DNA from: Leuctra nigra
Lineage: Eukaryota > Arthropoda > Insecta > Plecoptera > Leuctridae
NCBI GenBank assembly: GCA_934045905.1
Contig: OW203765.1
Location: 17,795,409-17,859,408, forward strand
DNA: 64,000 nt
Reading direction: 5' to 3'
Part shown: one piece after another, positions 11,188 to 24,800 of the stretch
Layout of the letters: every line of letters begins with the position of its first letter
Numbering within the stretch: position 1 is the stretch's first letter
Notes under the pieces: generated by a model
The model's database searches: none
What the model saw: the letters and a program-made list of their open reading frames with translations, nothing else
What the model was told of the DNA's origin: nothing
Program-made: the position numbers and the translations under genes

Positions 11188-13232
11188 CCGAAAACGTCCA
11201 CGATATTAGTTGTTAACTAGTCAGAACGGACGATGTTGTTGAACACAGATGATGGGATAGGTATTATTTTTGTTGTGTGATGATTAGTTTTCAAGGCATT
11301 AATTTCTACGAAGAAGATCAACAGATGCATTCTAACTTTAAAACAGGAAAACTGTCTATAAAATCACAATTTGCACAGTTATACACAGTTATACCAAAGA
11401 TAGTTAAGTTATACCATAGAATAATAAAGTTATTATTCTATGGTTATACCTATTATTTATATCACATGCAGTTTTTCCCTCCTAAAATGTCACATGATGT
11501 ACGAATTAAAATTTTAAGTCGATCAAATAAGATTAAAAAATACGAATAAAAAACAGGCGATGACTAGAATATGTGTATAGAAAATGATGTTTTAGTTAAT
11601 TACTTAGTTTGACAAGCAGCTGGTAACAATCCTGGCTTCCTCCCCTCCACATGCTAATGCAATGTTGTAATAACGCACATCTTACAATCATCACGGCAGT
11701 AGTTAATGAAGCGTCAAGCAAGTGGCAATGCAGTGATTGACTTATCAAGAGAGTGCAAGACTTAGGTGTAAAGAAAAACAACATGTCAGCTATAGACTTG
11801 GCATAGGGAGTCGTTACACTAGTTTACTTGGCGGGTGGGGATACCGGAGGAACACAATGTAAGTATAGCGCTAGAAATTGCAATTTTTTAGAAAATACCG
11901 TGGCAGTTTAGGAAAGTTGGCTAAATCAATTTTCACATTTAGAGTAATTTTGTAAAAAAAAAAAAAAAAAAAGCACTTACTCATAACAAAACGAAGGTTC
12001 TGAATTAACCATAAAAAAACGACTTGTATAAATGTTACTCAAAATGTGAAAATTTCGGCAATTTATGATCTCTCCTATTTGTTTACCAAATTATTTCTAG
12101 CAAGATCGGTCCATTGGTTTCGCCCCAAAATTGATTGATGGTTCATACTCCGCTTTACTGATGGATAATCCGAAAGAAAAGCTGCGGTCAAGGTCAAGTA
12201 AAATAGTTTGGTGTCTTGGGTCAAGGTCTTCCATGCAACGAGCGATTTCATGGATCTCAACTATTTTTATATTTTTTTCGTATTTACTTCGCAATCGAGT
12301 TCGATCTTTTATTGAGTTGATATTTTGAATACAATTGGCTGTTGGTCTGTCAAGTTAGAACGCTGTTCTCTCATTGGTTGAAAAAAAATTAACACATTGT
12401 GTGATCAAGTTGAAATTTTGCAAAAGGGCATGAAGAAGCTAAAATCTCGTAATTTCACAAATTTGAAGCAAAATAGGACAAGACATTAAAGAGGTAATTC
12501 CGAAAACAAATATTATGAAAATGAAACAAACATAAAATTGATCAGTTGTAAATTAGGGGTTGCCTTCACTTTGTTTTTTACAACATTTCTGTTAAAACGC
12601 ATAAATACTGCCCAGCAAATGGAAGTCTTTTCATCATCCCTTGTAGGAAAATTAACAACCCCAAAAGACCATGATGTGTACGAATTGTTTTCAAATTTGA
12701 ATCTATCTATGTTGAAAGAAAAGATCAGAAACAAAGTATTTTAATGGGCATCCAAATCCGGTGGCACTTATAGGGATAATAAACGTCTAACAAAAGGTGA
12801 AGTAAGGTATGGTCGTTACAAATAAATGTATCCGGCATATTTTTCTAACTTCCTGGTACAATCACGGTCACAAAACCTCAGATAACGGATCGACATATTC
12901 TTTAATAGATTCGTGACCATATGAAAACATTCGTGTTTTATTAATAATGAATAATAATTTTTAGCTACTTGCCGAAGTTGTTTTTATAATAATCACTTTC
13001 TCTTACGTAAGGTTTTTAATTTCCTAGCTATTGGGTCATCCGGTAATGACAATAATCATCTCTAGAGAAAAACTTTCGAAAACATTTAGTCTTCTCACAC
13101 TTTATTGTTTTATTACATAAACACATTAAATCTTCAAAACGAACTTGTATAAGTAGGAGTCCGGTGCCATTGAAGACATCTATATTTTATACGATGTTAA
13201 ATGTTGTTTCTATATAAATATGTTAATTATAG
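11188..13232. other. intergenic DNA without a recognisable gene
   Basis: It contains a 12-bp inverted repeat at 11414-11443 and an A tract near 11954-11972. Frames on both strands at 12075-12328 and 12513-12744 overlap one another and match no family I know. Confidence 0.5.
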
Positions 13233-13385
13233 AGAGATGATGAAGAATAAGTGGATGAATAGAGGAAGGATGCGGTAGTAGCCTATCAGCAGGGAACCTT
13301 CCAATCATTTGCCTCTTGACTGAGGGAAACTACGAAAATAACTCAGTCAGTAATTTAAGCTGGGACATCCGGTGAGCCCATCCTG
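13233..13385 (-). repeat. tRNA-SINE body fragment
   Basis: The plus strand carries AGATGATGAAGAATAAGTGG, GGATGCGGTAGTAGCCTAT and CTCTTGACTGAGGGAAACTA, the same ordered blocks as the SINE at 21969-22249. The tRNA-like head is missing. Confidence 0.6.
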
Positions 13386-16300
13386 AGTGTTACTGCAACA
13401 CTTTGATTCAAGGTAATTTGTTTCGGTGCAATTTAGAATTGAAGTGGACCAGATTTTTTGGGAAACATAAAATAGGTAAAATATTATTGTTGAATTATAT
13501 AAAATTCTGAAGAAATTTCAATGTTTATATTTTTTTTATATTTTATAATCATACCTTGTGTTATGACTGGTCCAAACATGTATGTACTTCATTCCATTAT
13601 TTATAATTATTTTTATTTTTGCTCCAATATTATTTAACTATTTTTTATATGTATTTTTATTGTGTGTGTGGGGGGGGGGGGGGGGGGGGAGGGGGCAATA
13701 CGCCCTTGCAAACGATAAACACGATATTTTACATTGGATTTCATTTGCAGGAAGCTCTTAAATAATATGCTACAATATATTCTATAGGCCCCTTGGCCCT
13801 TCACAAAGGGTTGTTCGATCATGGAGTTGATTTCGCTTCTTAGATGAAGTGCCAAAGATTAAAAAATTATCGTTTATGCCGATTATTAGGATAGATAGAT
13901 ATAACAGCATTTCTTCATGGACAAACTCACTAATGTCTAAAAGTAATACGCACCGCACACAATGGAAACGTAAAAAAGTAATAATATGCTATTAAATAAT
14001 TACTACACGCCTATTTAATAATCAAGTTTCGCCATGGAGCATCGTGAATTGTCGCCTACTTTACATTATAAGTGCAGTTAGCATTTTCGCAACAATTTGC
14101 ACAACCTAAGTAAATTAGCACTGGTCAGCTAAAACCGAAAGAAAGAAAGGAGAGTATGCGCGTTGCTTGCAATAACTGTATCAGCAGTTCTATCAGCTTG
14201 TGACAAAAGCGATGGAACTGGCGTAACTTCGATGTCTCCCCTAGTCCCCCCCCGGGCTAGGGGGGGGGGGGGGGGGGGCGAACCTTTGGGTCGAATGAAT
14301 ATCACAAAAAGCACAAATTGAAATATCGATAATCGAGAAATGAAAATAGCAGTAATTTAAAGAATTTTTAGTTTTCCAAAATGTGTGCGTTAAAATGCAT
14401 GAAACTCTATACAAAGAAATTATTTTTTTCCGGGCTGGCTATAGGTACTTCCCTAGACCGAAATCGAAAGTGAGGTTATAATATTTCACCTTGTACTATC
14501 ACCACCTACTACAAAAATACACTTCATACACTACTGGTATATCAGTATTTAAAAACAAGCACAAAAAGATGGATGGTTTAAAAGATTTTTACGGTACCGT
14601 ATAGGTATTAAAAAAGTAGGGGAACCATACAGTTGAAAATACATTTGATTAAGTTTTCCATGGCATGTCGTTAATAATTCCATCGCCAATTCCTATGTCC
14701 TCCAAAAGCAACACTGAGGTATTTAATCTCAATTTAGAACCGAATATAAAAAATTACAGCCAAACAGCAATACAAAACAATGAGTGATAAGATTGTCTAT
14801 GTGCCGCCATTGGAGGAACAAAAGCAGTATGCAGGAGATAAGCTATCTAGCCCCGATGTCATAACCAATAGCCCAGGTTAGAGTGTCCGACAGTACACGG
14901 TATATTCAAGGATGGTCTAGTTGAGTTTCAGTAGCGATGTTGAAGACCACGGATAACACACAAGGATGGTAAGCGAAGATCAGCATTGTCATTAGTAGAT
15001 TATAGTTAATCAGGATTAAATTGTTGACGCGAAATGAAGTAAGTATAGCTTTACGCCAGGGGCTGCAAATTACAAAAAGTATTATCTACTAAGCTGCTAA
15101 TACTTATTATCTTTTGATTTAATACCAAAAACAAATACGAAATTAGATTACGTATAAGAAGATAACACTTCTTAGTAAATCAAATCTATCCGTGCCTAAT
15201 TCTGACATGAAGTTATACTCGGTTTTGACGCATGCGGCCATGTGTCCAGTTTTCAGCAAAATGCTAAATTTCTTGAAGTCCAAGCTGTCAAAGTCCATTG
15301 AGAAGCTTTAAAGCTCACACATTCAAACCGGACTTGATACATGGAATACAACATGAACGTAAATATCTCAATAAATGAAACCAAATGATGTGAATTATTT
15401 TCTCTTCTGGTGGTGCAGGATGAGATAACTTTAGATTCTTTTGGAACGTTCATACTTTAAAATTCCCACGTCGCATTTTGTCTCTTCCTGCTATCAGTCT
15501 CGATAAACCACAATGACATCCAGGAATAAAGCCGGATCTTCCATGGGAGTGGAGTAGTCGGATTACACTTGCAAGCGTCTTATCTTGTGTTACAACACAC
15601 AGGAAGCGACCGAAAACACATCGACAAGAACTATATTTACCAAGTTCCCTGATGTTCATCTAGTTTTGTTCATGAAAAACAGATAAGACGAATCGCGGTC
15701 ATATATCTAAATTTGGTAGTCCACTAAATCGGCAAAGGTTTAAGGTGGCTCATCCAATCGGGCATAGTCTCAGATTTTCATAATTTTTTGTCTACTTATT
15801 GATAATCATGCCATACACAATCCTTGAAAAAATTAAACACTTCTCGTGTCTAGTTTCTGAGAAAAATTGAGTTTTCTTCCCCATGTTATCTTATGGCAGA
15901 CAGGTAAAATCGTGTCACATTTAGGCTAATAATGAAGATCTAATTTTTAGTTTGTCCCAACTTTGATCAAAAAACTTATTTTCTGATAGATATTTGGACA
16001 TTCTATTAGGAAAAAAATTAAAAACAATACCAACGTGTGCTATTTTAAAAGTTATAAACCAAAAACGAAATGATTTCCCTATACCTCCTGTGTTAAAGTT
16101 TTGTTCAATCTCGAAAGGCAATAAATTAAAACCTCGCTGTAAGACAGGAGTTGCAAGTTAAATTACATTTTATGATTCTCTTATACTTAAATATAGTTGA
16201 AATGTTAGAAAAAGTAATTCATGATGGTAATTACAAAAAAATTTTTTTTTGGAATGTTCGATCGGTTGAGCCACGTTAATCAGTCAACGTTCATAATGTA

Positions 16301-17229
16301 CTACAAAATCCAGTATACGTGCTTAGGACGAACAATGGAAAAATCGTTGATAGTACATAATACATTAAACATATTAATTATTATATTACCAAGGATACGA
16401 TTTGTTAATTTGCCTCCCCCAAAACATTCACATCAAATATTTGTAAAAATGCCCTGGATTTTTAGTCTAAAAAATTACTAATTAGTAATTGTATACCTAT
16501 ACCTACTTGATAAATTCTTAACTACCTGGAAAATTGATGACAAATAATCATGTCAGCTAGTTGTGAAATAGCAGAGGTTTTATGACCGTCGAGCAGGGAT
16601 ATTTGGAACCAATGTCAGTGATGTGTATCATTATTTTAAATTAGTATTATTGTCAAAGTAAACAGAACGCATAAGTAATTGTGTTAATAAGTTATATTAT
16701 CCTCGTTTCATTTATAACAACGTGGACTTTCTCCCGGAAACCCAATATATGCGATGAGTCCTTCTTTTAGATATCATTTCCAGCTGAATAATATCCTCCC
16801 ACAAGTGACTGATGTAAATATAAAGGACACTTTTGAGACAAATATAGGACATTTAAGAATACATTTTGAGTACAATTATTGGGTAAATTATAGCTTAGCA
16901 GGGGTGTTCACTTGACATATATATAGACATATATCATATAGACATATATATTGACATCACTTGACATACATATATGTATATATACTAGGAAAACGCTCGG
17001 TGTAACGCGTTGATGAGCGAGCCCTGGTACGTGCAATTTCTCGAACCGGAAATGCGTACACAACGCACAGAAAACATATACATCCATATTGAATTGAAAT
17101 ATGATCACTCAATCAACAACTCAATTCATCGAAACTTGAAAATAGCATCTAAGCACCCTGGTACATATACAGCAAATCAGATTCAATTCAATTGGCACTG
17201 GAAAACATTCATTTCGATACTTCATTACT
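13386..17229. other. intergenic DNA without a recognisable gene
   Basis: Holds a TG run into a G tract (13660-13689) and a C/G tract hairpin (14247-14278). A TTAAGGTGGC sequence at 15740 resembles the end of the giant foldback element at 27226. A possible small frame starting at 14780 is discussed under rejected items. No exon is supported. Confidence 0.5.
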
Positions 17230-17760
17230 GACAGATATTAAAAATTTCAATAAGTTCATACGTTCTTAACTGATTGGGATGAAATTTTGTAAAATAAGAC
17301 ACAATGTTGGTCTTAATGATCATGCAAAATATGAGTTTGATCAGAATTATCCAAGACCTTTTTCATTTTTCAGCCTATCAGAAAATATTTATTTAAATTT
17401 TAACCAATAAATGGATTTAAAAAAAAAATTAGGGTATGCAAACAGAAAAGGTTGTCTCTACATGTGTTCAAAATTTCAGCTCGATCGAAGAAAAACTAAC
17501 CTGTATAGCCAAAATATGAGTTTGATCAGATTTATCGAAGACCATTGTCATTTTTCAACCTACCATCAGGAGATGTTTATTTAAATTTTAACCAATCAAT
17601 GGATTTCGAAAAAATTAGGGTCTGCAAACAGAAAAGGTTGACTCCACATGTGTGCAAAATTTCAGCTAGATCGAAGAAAAACTCTGACCTGTATACCTTC
17701 ATTTAACAGAAAAGACACAAAAAAAAAAAAAAAAAAAAAAAAAAAACAGAGGTCCGTGCC
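17230..17760. repeat. dispersed repeat, two tandem diverged units
   Basis: Two units of about 180 bp share AAAATTTCAGCTCGATCGAAG, AACCTGTATA and AATATGAGTTTGATCAGA. The first is around 17270-17510 and the second 17520-17700. The second ends in an A tract of about 40 nt (17707-17746). A related unit lies at about 32880-33290 inside another element. Confidence 0.65.
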
Positions 17761-17877
17761 AAAAGAGCCAAAAGGAGACGCTCGCTTCGCTCGCTCAATA
17801 ATGCAAGCAGAGGATAATGGTTGGAATGGAGTGTCTTTAAAATGTTATCGATCACAGCTAAATTTTTAAGCAAAAAG

Positions 17878-18688
17878 TAGGGATGGAGAAAATATCGATA
17901 TATCGATATATATCGAGATCAAAAAAATATCGAAATATCGATACCTGAATATATTGAATATCGATATATTGAAATATCGATATATCGAAATATTGAAATA
18001 TCGATATATTGAAATATTGAAATATTGAAATATTGAAATATCGAAATATCGAAATATTGAAATATCGATATATTGAAATATTAAAATATTGAAATATCGA
18101 AATATTGAAATATCGATCTATTGAAATATCGATATATCGAAGCGTTACCGTATGATACAACTATATTCTTAATTGAAGTTTATACCTACAATGGCAAAAT
18201 AATTCATATTTGCAGTGCAGCTTTTATCAGATTTTAGGACAATTTCTCAGATTATTCACATTTCTTTCTTATCTGGCCGGTGACCCTATATTTTGGAACG
18301 GCTGTGTTATTTCTATTTAAATTTTCTTTTGAATTTCCTATCAGTTTTAGGAGCAATTTAAGGCATTTATGCGATATATCAATATTTCCATACCTACATA
18401 GAAATATAATATTGTCATATATCAATATTTCGATATTTCAATATATCGATATTTCGATATTTCAATATTTCGATATTTCGATATTTCAATATATCGATAT
18501 TTCAATATTTCAATATATCGATATTTCAATATATCGATACTTCAATATATCGATACTTCAATATATCGATATTTCGATATTTCAATATTTCAATATATCG
18601 ATATATCGCGATATCGATATATCGATATATATCGATATATAAATGATATCGATAGTCGATATCAAAATCCAGGTTCGCTCCATCCCTA
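17878..18688. mobile_element. hAT-type non-autonomous foldback element with ATCGATAT arms
   Basis: The 11-bp termini TAGGGATGGAG (17878-17888) and its complement (18678-18688) are flanked by an exact 8-bp direct repeat, GCAAAAAG (17870-17877 and 18689-18696). An 8-bp duplication with TIRs beginning TAG-G-G fits the hAT superfamily. The arms consist of long runs of AATATCGATATATTG-type sequence, about 250 bp on the left and 290 bp on the right, mutually reverse complementary. They surround a spacer of about 230 bp. The Ile/Ser/Tyr/Arg-repetitive frames on both strands are artefacts of the array. Confidence 0.88.
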
Positions 18689-18882
18689 GCAAAAAGTCAA
18701 AATCTCCCATCAAAATAAAACATGAGTAAAAATAATATTACTTATCTAGTGGGTGTTACTAGCAAGGTTTCTCCTCGATCTATTATCAGTTATGATAACA
18801 GCCACTCTGCAGTGTCCGACATAGTCAGTCAGTGTGTCAGAGAACATCAACCAACACACACGTCTATTACAGGCTGTGTACC

Positions 18883-21800
18883 ATGGGGCGATGGAAGCGG
18901 TGGTTCAAGGTCACTCTCTCCGTCGCCGTCGTGATGGCCGTCGTGTGGATGTCGCTGCTGCAGGCGGTGGACGTCAGGCAGGGCGTCGTTGTGCGGGAGG
19001 ACGCCGTTGTGACCGGCGGCGACGTCGCAGCACACAAGGACGTTAAAGAGGGCGTCGTTGTGGCCGGCGGCGACGTCGCACGACGCCATGACGCGATAGA
19101 ACTGTTAGACTTGGCGGCGTCTCTCAAGGAGGACGTCGTTGTGGGGGAGGACGCCGTTGAGGCCGGCGGCGACGACGCACGACGCCATGACGCGATAGAA
19201 CTGTTAGACTTGACGGCGTCTCTCAAGGAGGACGTCGTTGTGGGGGAGGACGCCGTTGAGGCCGACGGCGACGTCGCACGACGCCATGACGCGATAGAAC
19301 TGTTAGACTTGGCGGCGTCTCTCAAGGAGGACGTCGTTGTGGTGACGTCGGGACGACAGGAAGTGAGCTACGACGTGGACGAGTCTGTCGACGGTGTGGA
19401 GCAGAAGGTTGTGGACGTCGAGGCGCCTGGCAAGGGCGTCGGGACGGCGCAGGACGTGAAGCCGGGAAGCTGGAGGAATCTGACGGAAGGGGAAGTGAGT
19501 ATTCTTCCTCTATCATCTATCATCTGGTATTTCCTCTGATAAGTGATAACTATAGGGCTAGGATGTTTAGGACAGCTATGAAACGTCCAAAAAGGCAGGC
19601 AAATAGTGCCTAAAAACCATTAAAAAAGAACCACAAAATCCCGAAAAAGGACCATTGACATTTTATGGAATGTAATATTTGTCAACATATTATTCGATTT
19701 TTCGGTTGAGGAGTTGGACTTGATTAGCTTAAAATTATTGTATGTGTCAATGTATTACGTGCAATTGTTGATGGCCATCCAAAATGTGGATGGAAATGTT
19801 CGAATTGTGGTTTGGACCACAATTGTTGTAATGCAACAAACATTTCATTTATTTTCCCTAATAATTTAAAAAAGGACATAAAGACCTTAAAATAGCAAAA
19901 AAGGACTGAATTCATCAAATATTGAGAAAAAGGTATTTTCAGGCAAAATGAAACACATATTTTTGAAATCAGGAACACATGAAACATATTTATATATCAT
20001 TTTAGACGTGTCTGAACACTTTTTGTTTTGTACGCCATACTATTTTCATTAGGCACCAATAAATAGATCACATATTTAAATTAGATCGGTGCGACCGTGT
20101 ATAGTTTCGACACTAGACAGTTAATTAGTGCTTACATCCAACTCTACAAATAGTGATACTGATAATGAATGAAAATTATGAAAATAGCTAGCTTAGCTAC
20201 TGGGAGGCATGCCTTCGTATGATGCACGCATGAAAAGACAAAATTACTTTATTTAAAATAATAAATTACCATTAGTTTAAGCTTCAGTTAAAGTAAAGTT
20301 TAGCATTTAAGCTCCACTTAATGAAAATTGGTGTACTAGGCGTTATATAGTATTGCAGGATTTGCAATATCTACACCGGCCTTATAGAACGAACTAAATA
20401 CCTAGGTACAAAATAAAATCACAATATAATAAATTGCTGACTACGAAAATGTTGGCTTCCGTACCATCAAACAAAATAAATGTTATAATTTAAATATGAA
20501 GTTGCTAGTAAATTGTTTAAAAAAAGTTTCCCTTCATGACAAATTTATCCGGAAGAGGCTTTCAAATGAAACGGCACGGCTTAGGCTTGGGTAATCTTAA
20601 GAGTTCAATGTCATAGAAGTTTGCAGCACCAACATAGTGCATTGAGGATGATTGTATAAAACACGATTTTCTTTCAATTACGAAACATTTAAATCAATTA
20701 ATGATGTCATTTCTAAGTACCTATACCCAACAATGATGCTCAACACTTTGTTGCCAAGGTAACAGCTGATTATGACGCCAGAGTCGATTTTCCTGTTTTA
20801 AAAGGAAACAATTCTGTTCCACAACATCTCAACTTTCATAAGCATTATTCTAAAATGGATTTTTCGTCACGATTTGAATTGGACAGACAGATGTTTTCCA
20901 GCTAAAATAAAAGGTAATTAATTTGCCTCAGGAGCTTTTAAATGGGGAAATGGTATATGGAACAATGATTATAAAACTTTCGTGGTACAATTTGCATAGT
21001 AGAATCATTTAATAAGTAGGTAGTCTGTATGTAGGTACACTTGCCCAAACAAAAATTGATTGTTCAATAAATCTGATAGGCTGATAAATGTAAGATCGCA
21101 CCATCAGAAGTCAGTCTAAGCGATCTCATTGTCTCACTCTAGTTGGTGACCTCACATTTCATTGATAATAACAAGCTTTGATTGGATATGGGACATGACC
21201 AGCAGTCATTCAAATTTGGTCAACGTTCAATTTTTGTTTCGCCGAGTGTACATTTACAAGTTTTCTTAGGTGTTTGAGCTCATTGACAATATCTCGATCG
21301 TTCTAAAAAATACAAAATTAATGAAATTTAAATACCATTGTTTTGAGAAAATCAAAATGCTTATCAAATACAATAAAAATATTAAATTATTGTATGCACA
21401 GTTTTGGAATATCTGAGTCAATAATGTTATACATTTCCTACCAAATGTAATCTACTGTGCATCCTAAGTTCCAAAAAGTCAAATTAAAAAAATAATTAAA
21501 TTAGAGTATGGATTGTAAGGTATGAACCCATTGGAACCAAAATGGAACTGGAACTGAAATTCATTGGGTTCCAGTCCCAGCTGTCAACCAAGTGAGTTGA
21601 AATGTGTGATGTGTGCAGGTGAGCCGAATGTCGGAACTCGGACGCAGAATGTTCATCGAGGAATCCATCACCGACGAGGTGGTCACACATCCAGCCAACC
21701 ACACGACCAAGTACACGATACTGGTTTGGAAACACGGGAAAGCGTTGGAGAATCGGTACATACATCGTTACTCGTCCAAGACGTGAGTAAAACATTACAT

Positions 21801-24800
21801 AATCGCAGAGGTTTTGCGGAGCCCCGGGTTCGATTCCCGCGACCGTTCTTTTTTACTGCGGTTTTCACACGGTTTCCCTCATTTGAGAGACTTTCTGTAA
21901 ACGTTCACTACTATAAGCATTACATACGAAATCAACAATATGATAATATGTCTACAAAATTCATTTTTCTGGGGCTTAATGTCGCACTGTTCTGCAGCGA
22001 CTAGCAAGGCTAATGGCAACGAATGAATGATTATGAGGATGATTGGGAGATGATGGTGAAGAGTAGGTAAGGATAGAAGATGGGAAGGAGGCGGTTGTGG
22101 CCTATTAGTACGGTACTTTCCCAGCATTTGTCTGTCGACTGAGGGCATACCACGAAAAAAAAAACAGTCAGGAAGGATGGCTGCGGGAATCGAACCCGGG
22201 CCTACGGAATACAAGTTCAGAGCGTTGACCACTCAGCCATACCTGTTCCGTATACTACCAATTATCTTTTTAAAATAAAAAAAAACTGAGCATAACAAGT
22301 AATAGTATTGAAAGTCGATTCAATGATTTTGCATCCTACTCTCCCACCAGAGATTCTGGGTAAGAATGCCCACCACACATAACAACATCAATATCACTTT
22401 CCCGCAGTTACGATCCATTCGAGTCCTGTTCGGTGTCGAACTGTGCGGTCAGCTACGACGAAGATCAGCACCTCGCCACCGCCGATGCCGTCCTCTTCCA
22501 CCTGCACCGGACGAAGGGACCAGAATCGCTGCCCAACGCGACCGGCTTGCGACCGAGACATCAGCGATGGGTGTTCATGACAGACGAGAGTCCCCACCAC
22601 ATATTCCTCTACCGCAACCGCTTAGAAAACTACGACGGAGTCTTCAATTGGTCCATGATGTACAGGTCGGTAGAGTTTTTTTAGCGAGTTTTTTTTCTCT
22701 ATACATATTTTTGTTTGTTTTGTTTTTGCCATCAGTGCCCATGTCAAACCGTTGAACCAATTGATCTGAAATTTTGCACACATGCTAAAGAAACCTAAGA
22801 GGTCTCATGTCAAGTTTTTAACGGTAGTTATCCTGTGATAATTTGGAAATTTAAAATGGATCCGTTTGACTAAACTACCTACTTAATATTTTGAATGGTC
22901 ATCTGGACCAAAATTTTAGGTGTTTTTTAAATTTTAAAACTAATCTGTCGTTAACGTCAAAAGTTATTGAAATTTTACGGAGATTTTATGCTTGATTGGA
23001 AATATTTGTCTAATTTCTTGTAGAAATGTCAGATTATCATTGATTCTTGGACGCATTTCGTTTTGTCTCTTTCCAGTCTGTGGAACAGAAACTTGCAAAC
23101 GCATCAATTTGCCGTGATATACACAAAGTGCTTCCCTAGTTTACGAGTATACGGTTATTACCAACCCAACCCCAATATGACCGGACAGTACTGTACCCAT
23201 ATAGCAACTATGCTAACATTGAAATTATAATAGGAACATACTCTATTATTGCTTTGATAAGGGAGCCTTCCTATTGCATGCAAAATATCCCTGTCCAATA
23301 ATATCCACTTTCAACCAAATATGCATTTGAAATAAACTCCAGGAAGAAGGGTTTTAATTTATTTTTTTACCGATTCTTTAATCGGCACCGATTCCGATTC
23401 GTATTGTATTGACTTTTGCTTACTCAGGAGGGCGATTCTAAATTTCCTTATCAGCTGGTATCAATTGATACCTGCGTAAACTGAATGAATCATTGACTAT
23501 CAGAAAAACAAACAAGGTTAGCTAGAATGCTATCAATTTGAGACATAACACCAGAGATCGTAAATGTCTTCCAACTGATACAGAATTTATTACCTAGCCC
23601 TTATCAAGTGAAAGGAAAGGAGCGGACAATGAAATTTAGAATCGCTTTCCAGTTCCATTTTTATCTCAGCTATTACTATTAGATTCTATATTACAGTTGT
23701 GATTATAATCTATGTTTTACTGCAGATTAGTTATTGCTAATATTTATAAAAGATAAATTATATCATCAAAATTGTTTTTTTTTCTTTTCATAAAGAAGTG
23801 ATAAGTTGAGAAAAAAGAAGACTGATGAGTGATGATCGTAGCTCGATAAATCATCGAAGACCTTGCATATCTAAGCATGTTAGAATAAAATAATACATAA
23901 TATGGTGAGAATAGTTCAGTGAGATACCTAAATAGTAAATAGTAATGCATCAGTTTTTCGGAGAAAGCTTCAGGTGGGAAAGAATGCGTCCAAAAAGGAC
24001 TAAAGACATCAAAAAGTCTTAATTTGAAGAGATCACTTTTGCTTGCCATTGCGCAGAAAACAAATATCTATTTATTAGGTTTGATTGATTTTTTATGAAG
24101 AGTGAAAAAGCAGACACACCAAAATAATATCTGTACCTCAGAGGTAGAAGGCCAAAAGTCTATTTCAATGATTCTTGAGGTGAGCTCAAAAACCAGTAAT
24201 TCTGCCTTCATCCTTTTATTTGTAATGGTGCATTGTGTAAGAGAATACTCCAATATAACTACATAATTTCATAGTGTACAACGCAAAATCGAGAAAATGG
24301 ACTTTCGGCCTTCTACCTTTGAGGTACAGATATGTAATCAAGAGAAGGTGACTTCATCAAAAATCATTCCCAATTCCAGTAGATTGTCATGTTGGTTCTA
24401 ATGCCGCCAGACTGGACGCCGATGTGCCGGTGCCCTACGGCAGAGCGCTGCGACTGACGCTCCCGCAGCCGCCGAGAGAGTACAACGTCGCGGGCAACAA
24501 GACCAAGCTAGCCGCCATCCTCGGCTCCAACTGCGGCGGTGCATCAGAATCATTCCCAATTCCAGTTGATATCATGTTGGTTCTAGACTGGACGCCGATG
24601 TGCCCGTGCCCTACGGCAGAGCGCTGCGACTGACGCTCCCGCAGCCGCCGAGAGAGTACAACGTCGCGGGCAACAAGACCAAGCTAGCCGCCATCCTCGG
24701 CTCCAACTGCGGCGGTGCATCAGAATCATTCCCAATTCCAGTCGATATCATGTTGGTTCTCTAGACTGGACGCCGATGTGCCGGTGCCCTACGGCAGAGC

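Noticed and set aside
14780..14876. Short frame beginning MSDKIVYVPPLEEQ with a possible donor at 14877
   Set aside because: Good-looking start context, but only 33 codons, a weak donor (GTTAGA) and no downstream exon identified.
17858..18642. Long Ile/Ser/Tyr/Arg-repetitive frames of 100 and 120 codons on opposite strands
   Set aside because: They are translations of the ATCGATAT arrays within a transposon, with no start context, splice sites or domain.
21564..22004. 146-codon frame overlapping fucosyltransferase exon 2
   Set aside because: Wrong frame of the exon, continuing into SINE sequence; the true frame gives YTILVWKHG and closes with neighbours.
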